Shown here one piece after another: positions 30,887-41,134 of a stretch of 64,000 nt of DNA (position 1 is the first letter of the stretch; each line of letters opens with the position of its first letter). This DNA is from Pythium myriotylum (taxonomy: Eukaryota > Oomycota > Peronosporomycetes > Pythiales > Pythiaceae): contig JALJCQ010000015.1 of NCBI GenBank assembly GCA_023091665.1, positions 1,674,001-1,738,000 of the forward strand, in the 5' to 3' direction. Under the pieces are notes generated by a model that had not been told where the DNA came from, ran no database searches, and saw only the letters and a program-made list of their open reading frames with translations. The position numbers were made by a program, and so were the translations under genes.

Positions 30887-32948
30887 AGCCGAACACCTTG
30901 AAGTTGGCGAGCAAGGGCTTCTTCCCGTACCATTCTTCGTACGGCGACTTGTACAAGTCTTGAGCGCGGGTCGGAAGTCGGTTGCGAACTTCGACTGCAG
31001 TCATGACGGCTTCGCCCCAGTACTCGTCGGACAAGTTGGCATGGTGGAGCTTGCAACGACCACACTCACCGATGGTTCGGTTCATGCGCTCCGCCACACC
31101 GTTCAACTGAGGCGTGTATGGCGGCGTGACGTCGTGCTCGATGCCACGCTTGCGGCAGAACTTGGCAAGCTTGGCCGACTGGTACTCGCCGCCGCCGTCG
31201 GTTCGAAGCACCTTGACTCGACGACCGGTTTGGTTCTCGGCCCAGTTGACGAACTCGACGAACTTGTCGTAGACTTCGTCCTTGGACCGCATGAGGTACA
31301 ACTTGCACAGTCGAGACTTGTCGTCGGTGAAGGTGGCAAAGTACTTCATGCCGCCGAAAGTCGGAGTCTTCATGGGGCCGGCCACATCGCTGTACACGAC
31401 GTCAAGCAGATTCGCAGACCGCTTGGTCGTGCCCGACTGGAACTTGACGCGAGTCAGCTTGCCGAGTGCACAGCCTTCACAGACCTCCCACTCTTGCACA
31501 GACCCGATATCGAGTCCGTCGGCGAGGTCCTTCTTGACGATGGCTTCGAGACCGCTGAAGCCGATGTGACCGAGTCGGAGGTGCCACAGGTACGACTTGG
31601 ACATGGCGCGACCTCGTCTTGTACTGGCGGCGTGGGCTGCTTCAGTCGACACTGGAGACATGTTGAGCTTGAACAGACCCTTGCCGATTCGAGTGCCGAT
31701 GGTCCGCTTGGCGCCTTTCAGCATGACAAAGCAACCGTCCTTGTCGAACGTCACGGGAGCAACGTCCTCCGTGAATCTTCCGACCGAGAACAGGTTGCGG
31801 CTGAGCTTGGGGATATGCCACACGTTGGTGAGCAAACCCTTCTTGACACCGCTTGGAGTCTTCATCGACATGAGAATGTCTCCCACGCCAACCGCTTGGA
31901 CCGTGCCATCATCGGCCAGATGCACGTCGACTGGGTCAATCTTCTTGTAGTTCATCATGAACTGCTTGGTTCGCGACATGTGCTGAGTCGCACCCGAGTC
32001 GACCAACCACGCCGTGGATTGACTCGACTTGCCTTGGGTCTTCCCGACCGAGAACAGGTACTCGCCGGGGTCTTCATCTCGCGCAAGGTTGGCTCGCTGG
32101 AACCGTTGCCGAGGGTTGCCGTTGCCGTTTCCGTTGCCGCCGGAGTTGCCGTTGCCGTTGCCGTTGCCGTTGTCCTTGACACGCGAGTGGCACTCCGCGG
32201 CCCAATGACCGATCTTGCCGCAGTAGTTGCACGTGCCAGTCTTCTTGACTGCACGGCCCTTGGGCTTCGCGTCACTTGTCATGAACGCTTGGCCAAGCGT
32301 GGCTCCGTCGCCACCTTGCTCCTTGCGCTTCATGTCTTCATGGAGAAGCCGAGACGTCACGAGTTCCCACGTGAGCGCGTCGACACGCGACTCCAACGCC
32401 GTGATGAGGAACTGGTACGACTCGCTGAGACTGCCGAGAAGCGTGATCACCAAGTCGTCTTCGCTGACCGGAGCGCCGACTGCGTCGAGTTGCTCCGCCA
32501 GGGTCTTGAGCTTGTTGATGTGCGTGAGCACATCGTCACCTTCTTCCATCATGGTCGTGAAGAAACGACGACGAAGAAAGAGCTTGTTGGCAAGGCTCTT
32601 CTTCTCGAAGTGTTCTTCCAGTCTTGACCATGCATCTTGCGCACCACTCGCCGACCGAACCAGCGGGAGCTGCGAGTCTTCCATCGCGAGACAGATCATC
32701 GCGAGCGCCTTGCGAGACTTCTTCTTGAAGAGGGCTCGGTCCGCGTCGGTCTGGCACTGCTCGAGTTTGACCTCTCCACAGACAACTTCCCAGACGTCGC
32801 GTTCTTCGAGCACCATCTGCATCTTGAACTTCCATGTGTGGAAGTTGGTTCCGTCGAACTTGTTGATGCGAGCTGGGGTGGTCGAATCCATGGCGAAGGC
32901 TGGGGAGGCGAAGTCGGTGGAGGCAGAGTCGGCTGGGCTTGGGCTCAT
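30843..32948 (-). CDS. Truncated Copia polyprotein: gag-PR-integrase
   Basis: 701 aa, open, same ends as 14928-17033; Ala345, ASTRRG. A silent TTCCG variant in the Gly-Asn repeat links it to the next two units and to the copy at 235. Confidence 0.85.
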   Translation of the reverse strand: MSPSPADSASTDFASPAFAMDSTTPARINKFDGTNFHTWKFKMQMVLEERDVWEVVCGEVKLEQCQTDADRALFKKKSRKALAMICLAMEDSQLPLVRSASGAQDAWSRLEEHFEKKSLANKLFLRRRFFTTMMEEGDDVLTHINKLKTLAEQLDAVGAPVSEDDLVITLLGSLSESYQFLITALESRVDALTWELVTSRLLHEDMKRKEQGGDGATLGQAFMTSDAKPKGRAVKKTGTCNYCGKIGHWAAECHSRVKDNGNGNGNGNSGGNGNGNGNPRQRFQRANLARDEDPGEYLFSVGKTQGKSSQSTAWLVDSGATQHMSRTKQFMMNYKKIDPVDVHLADDGTVQAVGVGDILMSMKTPSGVKKGLLTNVWHIPKLSRNLFSVGRFTEDVAPVTFDKDGCFVMLKGAKRTIGTRIGKGLFKLNMSPVSTEAAHAASTRRGRAMSKSYLWHLRLGHIGFSGLEAIVKKDLADGLDIGSVQEWEVCEGCALGKLTRVKFQSGTTKRSANLLDVVYSDVAGPMKTPTFGGMKYFATFTDDKSRLCKLYLMRSKDEVYDKFVEFVNWAENQTGRRVKVLRTDGGGEYQSAKLAKFCRKRGIEHDVTPPYTPQLNGVAERMNRTIGECGRCKLHHANLSDEYWGEAVMTAVEVRNRLPTRAQDLYKSPYEEWYGKKPLLANFKVFGLLEGRLVGGMQNAK

Positions 32949-32952
32949 AACC

Positions 32953-33311
32953 TGTTGGAAGGTCGCTTGGTTGGTGGGATGCAAAATGCAAAGTGAATTG
33001 ATCGGGACTTAGTTCGCTACTGCTACCTCTAAGCCGTCTGTGTGTGTCCTACGCTACCATAATCAAATGTATGTCCTACCTATCGTAAACATATGCAAAC
33101 ATAAACTGACTTCGTGGATACTTCAACGAAGTCGATGGGTGGCACTGGATTCAAACCAGAACCAGACGGAGAATCTTCCACATGTCGAATCTTCCACATG
33201 TCGAATCTTCCACGGAGAATCTTCTGCAGGAGAATCTTCTACAGCCGAGCTTCAACTGCCGAGCTTCAACTGGAATGATGACGCTGGGTTCGAGGCGCAT
33301 CATCTTCAACA
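32953..33311 (-). repeat. Family 1 LTR, 359 bp
   Basis: 5' LTR of the gag-PR-IN segment on its left; U3 end joined to inverted RNase H. Confidence 0.93.
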
Positions 33312-33312
33312 T

Positions 33313-33993
33313 CGACCAGACCTCGCAGCGGCAGTCGGCACACTCAGCCAGTTCGCCGCGGACCCGTGTCCAACACATTGGCAAGCTCTCAAGCGTGTGC
33401 TCCGGTATCTGCAAGCGACTCCGACCTACGGCCTGCAGTTCTCGGCATCGAACGACGGAAGACTGGTCGGCTACTCCGACGCCGACTGGGCTGGCGACAT
33501 CGAGTCACGTCGAAGCACCAGCGGCTACGTGTTCATGCTCAACGGCGGATGCATCAGCTGGCGCAGCAAGAAGCAGCGAACTGTCGCCCTCTCCTCGACC
33601 GAAGCAGAGTACATGGCTCTATCGGAAGCGATCCAAGAAGCCGTGTGGCTCAAGGCGTTCCTGTGCGAACTCGGCGAAGTTGCAAGTGACCAAGCGCTCA
33701 CGGTGTACGAAGACAACCAAGGGGCCATCGCGTTGGCCAAGAACCCCGAGTTCCACAAGCGCACCAAGCACATCGACATTCGCTACCACTTCGTTCGCGA
33801 GAAGGTCGAGGACGGTCAAGTGTGTCTGCAGTATTGCCCGACCCAAGACATGCTTGCCGACATCATGACCAAGCCGATCCCCGCGGTCCAGTTCGACGTG
33901 CTCCGCACCAAGCTTGGTGTTCAAGACGCAGTCGAGTCGAGGGGGAGTGTTGAAGATGATGCGCCTCGAACCCAGCGTCATCATTCCAGTTGA
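33313..33993 (+). pseudogene. RT tail and RNase H fragment, plus strand
   Basis: 226 codons. Near the C-terminus it reads KPIPAVQ for KPIPTVQ, a variant otherwise found in the (+) elements at 44-58 kb, so sequence has been exchanged between the two halves of the window. Confidence 0.85.
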
Positions 33994-34306
33994 AGCTCGG
34001 CAGTTGAAGCTCGGCTGTAGAAGATTCTCCTGCAGAAGATTCTCCGTGGAAGATTCGACATGTGGAAGATTCGACATGTGGAAGATTCTCCGTCTGGTTC
34101 TGGTTTGAATCCAGTGCCACCCATCGACTTCGTTGAAGTATCCACGAAGTCAGTTTATGTTTGCATATGTTTACGATAGGTAGGACATACATTTGATTAT
34201 GGTAGCGTAGGACACACACAGACGGCTTAGAGGTAGCAGTAGCGAACTAAGCCCCGATCAATTCACTTTGCATTTTGCATCCCACCAACCAAGCGACCTT
34301 CCAACA
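33948..34306 (+). repeat. Family 1 LTR, 359 bp, plus orientation
   Basis: Polypurine tract upstream, inverted pol directly downstream, as in the other composite units. Confidence 0.93.
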
Positions 34307-36368
34307 AGCCGAACACCTTGAAGTTGGCGAGCAAGGGCTTCTTCCCGTACCATTCTTCGTACGGCGACTTGTACAAGTCTTGAGCGCGGGTCGGAAGTCG
34401 GTTGCGAACTTCGACTGCAGTCATGACGGCTTCGCCCCAGTACTCGTCGGACAAGTTGGCATGGTGGAGCTTGCAACGACCACACTCACCGATGGTTCGG
34501 TTCATGCGCTCCGCCACACCGTTCAACTGAGGCGTGTATGGCGGCGTGACGTCGTGCTCGATGCCACGCTTGCGGCAGAACTTGGCAAGCTTGGCCGACT
34601 GGTACTCGCCGCCGCCGTCGGTTCGAAGCACCTTGACTCGACGACCGGTTTGGTTCTCGGCCCAGTTGACGAACTCGACGAACTTGTCGTAGACTTCGTC
34701 CTTGGACCGCATGAGGTACAACTTGCACAGTCGAGACTTGTCGTCGGTGAAGGTGGCAAAGTACTTCATGCCGCCGAAAGTCGGAGTCTTCATGGGGCCG
34801 GCCACATCGCTGTACACGACGTCAAGCAGATTCGCAGACCGCTTGGTCGTGCCCGACTGGAACTTGACGCGAGTCAGCTTGCCGAGTGCACAGCCTTCAC
34901 AGACCTCCCACTCTTGCACAGACCCGATATCGAGTCCGTCGGCGAGGTCCTTCTTGACGATGGCTTCGAGACCGCTGAAGCCGATGTGACCGAGTCGGAG
35001 GTGCCACAGGTACGACTTGGACATGGCGCGACCTCGTCTTGCACTGGCGGCGTGGGCTGCTTCAGTCGACACTGGAGACATGTTGAGCTTGAACAGACCC
35101 TTGCCGATTCGAGTGCCGATGGTCCGCTTGGCGCCTTTCAGCATGACAAAGCAACCGTCCTTGTCGAACGTCACGGGAGCAACGTCCTCCGTGAATCTTC
35201 CGACCGAGAACAGGTTGCGGCTGAGCTTGGGGATATGCCACACGTTGGTGAGCAAACCCTTCTTGACACCGCTTGGAGTCTTCATCGACATGAGAATGTC
35301 TCCCACGCCAACCGCTTGGACCGTGCCATCATCGGCCAGATGCACGTCGACTGGGTCAATCTTCTTGTAGTTCATCATGAACTGCTTGGTTCGCGACATG
35401 TGCTGAGTCGCACCCGAGTCGACCAACCACGCCGTGGATTGACTCGACTTGCCTTGGGTCTTCCCGACCGAGAACAGGTACTCGCCGGGGTCTTCATCTC
35501 GCGCAAGGTTGGCTCGCTGGAACCGTTGCCGAGGGTTGCCGTTGCCGTTTCCGTTGCCGCCGGAGTTGCCGTTGCCGTTGCCGTTGCCGTTGTCCTTGAC
35601 ACGCGAGTGGCACTCCGCGGCCCAATGACCGATCTTGCCGCAGTAGTTGCACGTGCCAGTCTTCTTGACTGCACGGCCCTTGGGCTTCGCGTCACTTGTC
35701 ATGAACGCTTGGCCAAGCGTGGCTCCGTCGCCACCTTGCTCCTTGCGCTTCATGTCTTCATGGAGAAGCCGAGACGTCACGAGTTCCCACGTGAGCGCGT
35801 CGACACGCGACTCCAACGCCGTGATGAGGAACTGGTACGACTCGCTGAGACTGCCGAGAAGCGTGATCACCAAGTCGTCTTCGCTGACCGGAGCGCCGAC
35901 TGCGTCGAGTTGCTCCGCCAGGGTCTTGAGCTTGTTGATGTGCGTGAGCACATCGTCACCTTCTTCCATCATGGTCGTGAAGAAACGACGACGAAGAAAG
36001 AGCTTGTTGGCAAGGCTCTTCTTCTCGAAGTGTTCTTCCAGTCTTGACCATGCATCTTGCGCACCACTCGCCGACCGAACCAGCGGGAGCTGCGAGTCTT
36101 CCATCGCGAGACAGATCATCGCGAGCGCCTTGCGAGACTTCTTCTTGAAGAGGGCTCGGTCCGCGTCGGTCTGGCACTGCTCGAGTTTGACCTCTCCACA
36201 GACAACTTCCCAGACGTCGCGTTCTTCGAGCACCATCTGCATCTTGAACTTCCATGTGTGGAAGTTGGTTCCGTCGAACTTGTTGATGCGAGCTGGGGTG
36301 GTCGAATCCATGGCGAAGGCTGGGGAGGCGAAGTCGGTGGAGGCAGAGTCGGCTGGGCTTGGGCTCAT
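34263..36368 (-). CDS. Truncated Copia polyprotein: gag-PR-integrase
   Basis: 701 aa, open. ASARRG where the copy at 30843 has ASTRRG; shares with that copy a silent change in the LLHEDM region of gag (about 35765). Confidence 0.85.
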   Translation of the reverse strand: MSPSPADSASTDFASPAFAMDSTTPARINKFDGTNFHTWKFKMQMVLEERDVWEVVCGEVKLEQCQTDADRALFKKKSRKALAMICLAMEDSQLPLVRSASGAQDAWSRLEEHFEKKSLANKLFLRRRFFTTMMEEGDDVLTHINKLKTLAEQLDAVGAPVSEDDLVITLLGSLSESYQFLITALESRVDALTWELVTSRLLHEDMKRKEQGGDGATLGQAFMTSDAKPKGRAVKKTGTCNYCGKIGHWAAECHSRVKDNGNGNGNGNSGGNGNGNGNPRQRFQRANLARDEDPGEYLFSVGKTQGKSSQSTAWLVDSGATQHMSRTKQFMMNYKKIDPVDVHLADDGTVQAVGVGDILMSMKTPSGVKKGLLTNVWHIPKLSRNLFSVGRFTEDVAPVTFDKDGCFVMLKGAKRTIGTRIGKGLFKLNMSPVSTEAAHAASARRGRAMSKSYLWHLRLGHIGFSGLEAIVKKDLADGLDIGSVQEWEVCEGCALGKLTRVKFQSGTTKRSANLLDVVYSDVAGPMKTPTFGGMKYFATFTDDKSRLCKLYLMRSKDEVYDKFVEFVNWAENQTGRRVKVLRTDGGGEYQSAKLAKFCRKRGIEHDVTPPYTPQLNGVAERMNRTIGECGRCKLHHANLSDEYWGEAVMTAVEVRNRLPTRAQDLYKSPYEEWYGKKPLLANFKVFGLLEGRLVGGMQNAK

Positions 36369-36372
36369 AACC

Positions 36373-36731
36373 TGTTGGAAGGTCGCTTGGTTGGTGGGAT
36401 GCAAAATGCAAAGTGAATTGATCGGGACTTAGTTCGCTACTGCTACCTCTAAGCCGTCTGTGTGTGTCCTACGCTACCATAATCAAATGTATGTCCTACC
36501 TATCGTAAACATATGCAAACATAAACTGACTTCGTGGATACTTCAACGAAGTCGATGGGTGGCACTGGATTCAAACCAGAACCAGACGGAGAATCTTCCA
36601 CATGTCGAATCTTCCACATGTCGAATCTTCCACGGAGAATCTTCTGCAGGAGAATCTTCTACAGCCGAGCTTCAACTGCCGAGCTTCAACTGGAATGATG
36701 ACGCTGGGTTCGAGGCGCATCATCTTCAACA
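36373..36731 (-). repeat. Family 1 LTR, 359 bp
   Basis: 5' LTR of the segment on its left; U3 end joined to inverted RNase H. Confidence 0.93.
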
Positions 36732-36732
36732 T

Positions 36733-37413
36733 CGACCAGACCTCGCAGCGGCAGTCGGCACACTCAGCCAGTTCGCCGCGGACCCGTGTCCAACACATTG
36801 GCAAGCTCTCAAGCGTGTGCTCCGGTATCTGCAAGCGACTCCGACCTACGGCCTGCAGTTCTCGGCATCGAACGACGGAAGACTGGTCGGCTACTCCGAC
36901 GCCGACTGGGCTGGCGACATCGAGTCACGTCGAAGCACCAGCGGCTACGTGTTCATGCTCAACGGCGGATGCATCAGCTGGCGCAGCAAGAAGCAGCGAA
37001 CTGTCGCCCTCTCCTCGACCGAAGCAGAGTACATGGCTCTATCGGAAGCGATCCAAGAAGCCGTGTGGCTCAAGGCGTTCCTGTGCGAACTCGGCGAAGT
37101 TGCAAGTGACCAAGCGCTCACGGTGTACGAAGACAACCAAGGGGCCATCGCGTTGGCCAAGAACCCCGAGTTCCACAAGCGCACCAAGCACATCGACATT
37201 CGCTACCACTTCGTTCGCGAGAAGGTCGAGGACGGTCAAGTGTGTCTGCAGTATTGCCCGACCCAAGACATGCTTGCCGACATCATGACCAAGCCGATCC
37301 CCACTGTCCAGTTCGACGTGCTCCGCACCAAGCTTGGTGTTCAAGACGCAGTCGAGTCGAGGGGGAGTGTTGAAGATGATGCGCCTCGAACCCAGCGTCA
37401 TCATTCCAGTTGA
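36733..37413 (+). pseudogene. RT tail and RNase H fragment, plus strand
   Basis: 226 codons, RNase H residues intact, standard KPIPTVQ ending. Confidence 0.85.
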
Positions 37414-37726
37414 AGCTCGGCAGTTGAAGCTCGGCTGTAGAAGATTCTCCTGCAGAAGATTCTCCGTGGAAGATTCGACATGTGGAAGATTCGACATGTG
37501 GAAGATTCTCCGTCTGGTTCTGGTTTGAATCCAGTGCCACCCATCGACTTCGTTGAAGTATCCACGAAGTCAGTTTATGTTTGCATATGTTTACGATAGG
37601 TAGGACATACATTTGATTATGGTAGCGTAGGACACACACAGACGGCTTAGAGGTAGCAGTAGCGAACTAAGCCCCGATCAATTCACTTTGCATTTTGCAT
37701 CCCACCAACCAAGCGACCTTCCAACA
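37368..37726 (+). repeat. Family 1 LTR, 359 bp, plus orientation
   Basis: U5 end fused to inverted pol as in the sister units. Confidence 0.93.
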
Positions 37727-39788
37727 AGCCGAACACCTTGAAGTTGGCGAGCAAGGGCTTCTTCCCGTACCATTCTTCGTACGGCGACTTGTACAAGTCT
37801 TGAGCGCGGGTCGGAAGTCGGTTGCGAACTTCGACTGCAGTCATGACGGCTTCGCCCCAGTACTCGTCGGACAAGTTGGCATGGTGGAGCTTGCAACGAC
37901 CACACTCACCGATGGTTCGGTTCATGCGCTCCGCCACACCGTTCAACTGAGGCGTGTATGGCGGCGTGACGTCGTGCTCGATGCCACGCTTGCGGCAGAA
38001 CTTGGCAAGTTTGGCCGACTGGTACTCGCCGCCGCCGTCGGTTCGAAGCACCTTGACTCGACGACCGGTTTGGTTCTCGGCCCAGTTGACGAACTCGACG
38101 AACTTGTCGTAGACTTCGTCCTTGGACCGCATGAGGTACAACTTGCACAGTCGAGACTTGTCGTCGGTGAAGGTGGCAAAGTACTTCATGCCGCCGAAAG
38201 TCGGAGTCTTCATGGGGCCGGCCACATCGCTGTACACGACGTCAAGCAGATTCGCAGACCGCTTGGTCGTGCCCGACTGGAACTTGACGCGAGTCAGCTT
38301 GCCGAGTGCACAGCCTTCACAGACCTCCCACTCTTGCACAGACCCGATATCGAGTCCGTCGGCGAGGTCCTTCTTGACGATGGCTTCGAGACCGCTGAAG
38401 CCGATGTGACCGAGTCGGAGGTGCCACAGGTACGACTTGGACATGGCGCGACCTCGTCTTGCACTGGCGGCGTGGGCTGCTTCAGTCGACACTGGAGACA
38501 TGTTGAGCTTGAACAGACCCTTGCCGATTCGAGTGCCGATGGTCCGCTTGGCGCCTTTCAGCATGACAAAGCAACCGTCCTTGTCGAACGTCACGGGAGC
38601 AACGTCCTCCGTGAATCTTCCGACCGAGAACAGGTTGCGGCTGAGCTTGGGGATATGCCACACGTTGGTGAGCAAACCCTTCTTGACACCGCTTGGAGTC
38701 TTCATCGACATGAGAATGTCTCCCACGCCAACCGCTTGGACCGTGCCATCATCGGCCAGATGCACGTCGACTGGGTCAATCTTCTTGTAGTTCATCATGA
38801 ACTGCTTGGTTCGCGACATGTGCTGAGTCGCACCCGAGTCGACCAACCACGCCGTGGATTGACTCGACTTGCCTTGGGTCTTCCCGACCGAGAACAGGTA
38901 CTCGCCGGGGTCTTCATCTCGCGCAAGGTTGGCTCGCTGGAACCGTTGCCGAGGGTTGCCGTTGCCGTTTCCGTTGCCGCCGGAGTTGCCGTTGCCGTTG
39001 CCGTTGCCGTTGTCCTTGACACGCGAGTGGCACTCCGCGGCCCAATGACCGATCTTGCCGCAGTAGTTGCACGTGCCAGTCTTCTTGACTGCACGGCCCT
39101 TGGGCTTCGCGTCACTTGTCATGAACGCTTGGCCAAGCGTGGCTCCGTCGCCACCTTGCTCCTTGCGCTTCATGTCTTCATGGAGCAGCCGAGACGTCAC
39201 GAGTTCCCACGTGAGCGCGTCGACACGCGACTCCAACGCCGTGATGAGGAACTGGTACGACTCGCTGAGACTGCCGAGAAGCGTGATCACCAAGTCGTCT
39301 TCGCTGACCGGAGCGCCGACTGCGTCGAGTTGCTCCGCCAGGGTCTTGAGCTTGTTGATGTGCGTGAGCACATCGTCACCTTCTTCCATCATGGTCGTGA
39401 AGAAACGACGACGAAGAAAGAGCTTGTTGGCAAGGCTCTTCTTCTCGAAGTGTTCTTCCAGTCTTGACCATGCATCTTGCGCACCACTCGCCGACCGAAC
39501 CAGCGGGAGCTGCGAGTCTTCCATCGCGAGACAGATCATCGCGAGCGCCTTGCGAGACTTCTTCTTGAAGAGGGCTCGGTCCGCGTCGGTCTGGCACTGC
39601 TCGAGTTTGACCTCTCCACAGACAACTTCCCAGACGTCGCGTTCTTCGAGCACCATCTGCATCTTGAACTTCCATGTGTGGAAGTTGGTTCCGTCGAACT
39701 TGTTGATGCGAGCTGGGGTGGTCGAATCCATGGCGAAGGCTGGGGAGGCGAAGTCGGTGGAGGCAGAGTCGGCTGGGCTTGGGCTCAT
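37683..39788 (-). CDS. Truncated Copia polyprotein: gag-PR-integrase
   Basis: 701 aa, open; same ends as its sisters; carries the TTCCG silent variant of the Gly-Asn repeat but not the 35765-type change. Confidence 0.85.
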   Translation of the reverse strand: MSPSPADSASTDFASPAFAMDSTTPARINKFDGTNFHTWKFKMQMVLEERDVWEVVCGEVKLEQCQTDADRALFKKKSRKALAMICLAMEDSQLPLVRSASGAQDAWSRLEEHFEKKSLANKLFLRRRFFTTMMEEGDDVLTHINKLKTLAEQLDAVGAPVSEDDLVITLLGSLSESYQFLITALESRVDALTWELVTSRLLHEDMKRKEQGGDGATLGQAFMTSDAKPKGRAVKKTGTCNYCGKIGHWAAECHSRVKDNGNGNGNGNSGGNGNGNGNPRQRFQRANLARDEDPGEYLFSVGKTQGKSSQSTAWLVDSGATQHMSRTKQFMMNYKKIDPVDVHLADDGTVQAVGVGDILMSMKTPSGVKKGLLTNVWHIPKLSRNLFSVGRFTEDVAPVTFDKDGCFVMLKGAKRTIGTRIGKGLFKLNMSPVSTEAAHAASARRGRAMSKSYLWHLRLGHIGFSGLEAIVKKDLADGLDIGSVQEWEVCEGCALGKLTRVKFQSGTTKRSANLLDVVYSDVAGPMKTPTFGGMKYFATFTDDKSRLCKLYLMRSKDEVYDKFVEFVNWAENQTGRRVKVLRTDGGGEYQSAKLAKFCRKRGIEHDVTPPYTPQLNGVAERMNRTIGECGRCKLHHANLSDEYWGEAVMTAVEVRNRLPTRAQDLYKSPYEEWYGKKPLLANFKVFGLLEGRLVGGMQNAK

Positions 39789-39792
39789 AACC

Positions 39793-40139
39793 TGTTGGAA
39801 GGTCGCTTGGTTGGTGGGATGCAAAATGCAAAGTGAATTGATCGGGACTTAGTTCGCTACTGCTACCTCTAAGCCGTCTGTGTGTGTCCTACGCTACCAT
39901 AATCAAATGTATGTCCTGTCCTACCTATCGTAAACATATGCAAACATAAACTGACTTCGTGGATACTTCAACGAAGTCGATGGGTGGCACTGGATTCAAA
40001 CCAGAACCAGACGGAGAATCTTCCACATGTCGAATCTTCCACATGTCGAATCTTCCACGGAGAATCTTCTGCAGGAGAATCTTCTACAGCCGAGCTTCTG
40101 GAATGATGACGCTGGGTTCGAGGCGCATCATCTTCAACA
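39793..40139 (-). repeat. Family 1 LTR, 347 bp variant
   Basis: Has a 5-bp TGTCC duplication near 39917 and a 17-bp loss between the duplicated CGAGCTTC motifs near 40097. The five GAAnnTTC sites and both termini are intact. Confidence 0.92.
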
Positions 40140-40140
40140 T

Positions 40141-40821
40141 CGACCAGACCTCGCAGCGGCAGTCGGCACACTCAGCCAGTTCGCCGCGGACCCGTGTCCA
40201 ACACATTGGCAAGCTCTCAAGCGTGTGCTCCGGTATCTGCAAGCGACTCCGACCTACGGCCTGCAGTTCTCGGCATCGAACGACGGAAGACTGGTCGGCT
40301 ACTCCGACGCCGACTGGGCTGGCGACATCGAGTCACGTCGAAGCACCAGCGGCTACGTGTTCATGCTCAACGGCGGATGCATCAGCTGGCGCAGCAAGAA
40401 GCAGCGAACTGTCGCCCTCTCCTCGACCGAAGCAGAGTACATGGCTCTATCGGAAGCGATCCAAGAAGCCGTGTGGCTCAAGGCGTTCCTGTGCGAACTC
40501 GGCGAAGTTGCAAGCGACCAAGCGCTCACGGTGTACGAAGACAACCAAGGGGCCATCGCGTTGGCCAAGAACCCCGAGTTCCACAAGCGCACCAAGCACA
40601 TCGACATTCGCTACCACTTCGTTCGCGAGAAGGTCGAGGACGGTCAAGTGTGTCTGCAGTATTGCCCGACCCAAGACATGCTTGCCGACATCATGACCAA
40701 GCCGATCCCCACTGTCCAGTTCGACGTGCTCCGCACCAAGCTTGGTGTTCAAGACGCAGTCGAGTCGAGGGGGAGTGTTGAAGATGATGCGCCTCGAACC
40801 CAGCGTCATCATTCCAGTTGA
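40141..40821 (+). pseudogene. RT tail and RNase H fragment, plus strand
   Basis: 226 codons, same breakpoint as in the other composite units. The changed LTR on its left puts a different antisense frame in phase with RNase H. Confidence 0.85.
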
Positions 40822-41134
40822 AGCTCGGCAGTTGAAGCTCGGCTGTAGAAGATTCTCCTGCAGAAGATTCTCCGTGGAAGATTCGACATGTGGAAGATTC
40901 GACATGTGGAAGATTCTCCGTCTGGTTCTGGTTTGAATCCAGTGCCACCCATCGACTTCGTTGAAGTATCCACGAAGTCAGTTTATGTTTGCATATGTTT
41001 ACGATAGGTAGGACATACATTTGATTATGGTAGCGTAGGACACACACAGACGGCTTAGAGGTAGCAGTAGCGAACTAAGCCCCGATCAATTCACTTTGCA
41101 TTTTGCATCCCACCAACCAAGCGACCTTCCAACA
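40776..41134 (+). repeat. Family 1 LTR, 359 bp, plus orientation
   Basis: CAACA end joined to inverted pol (AGCCGAAC) at 41135. Confidence 0.93.
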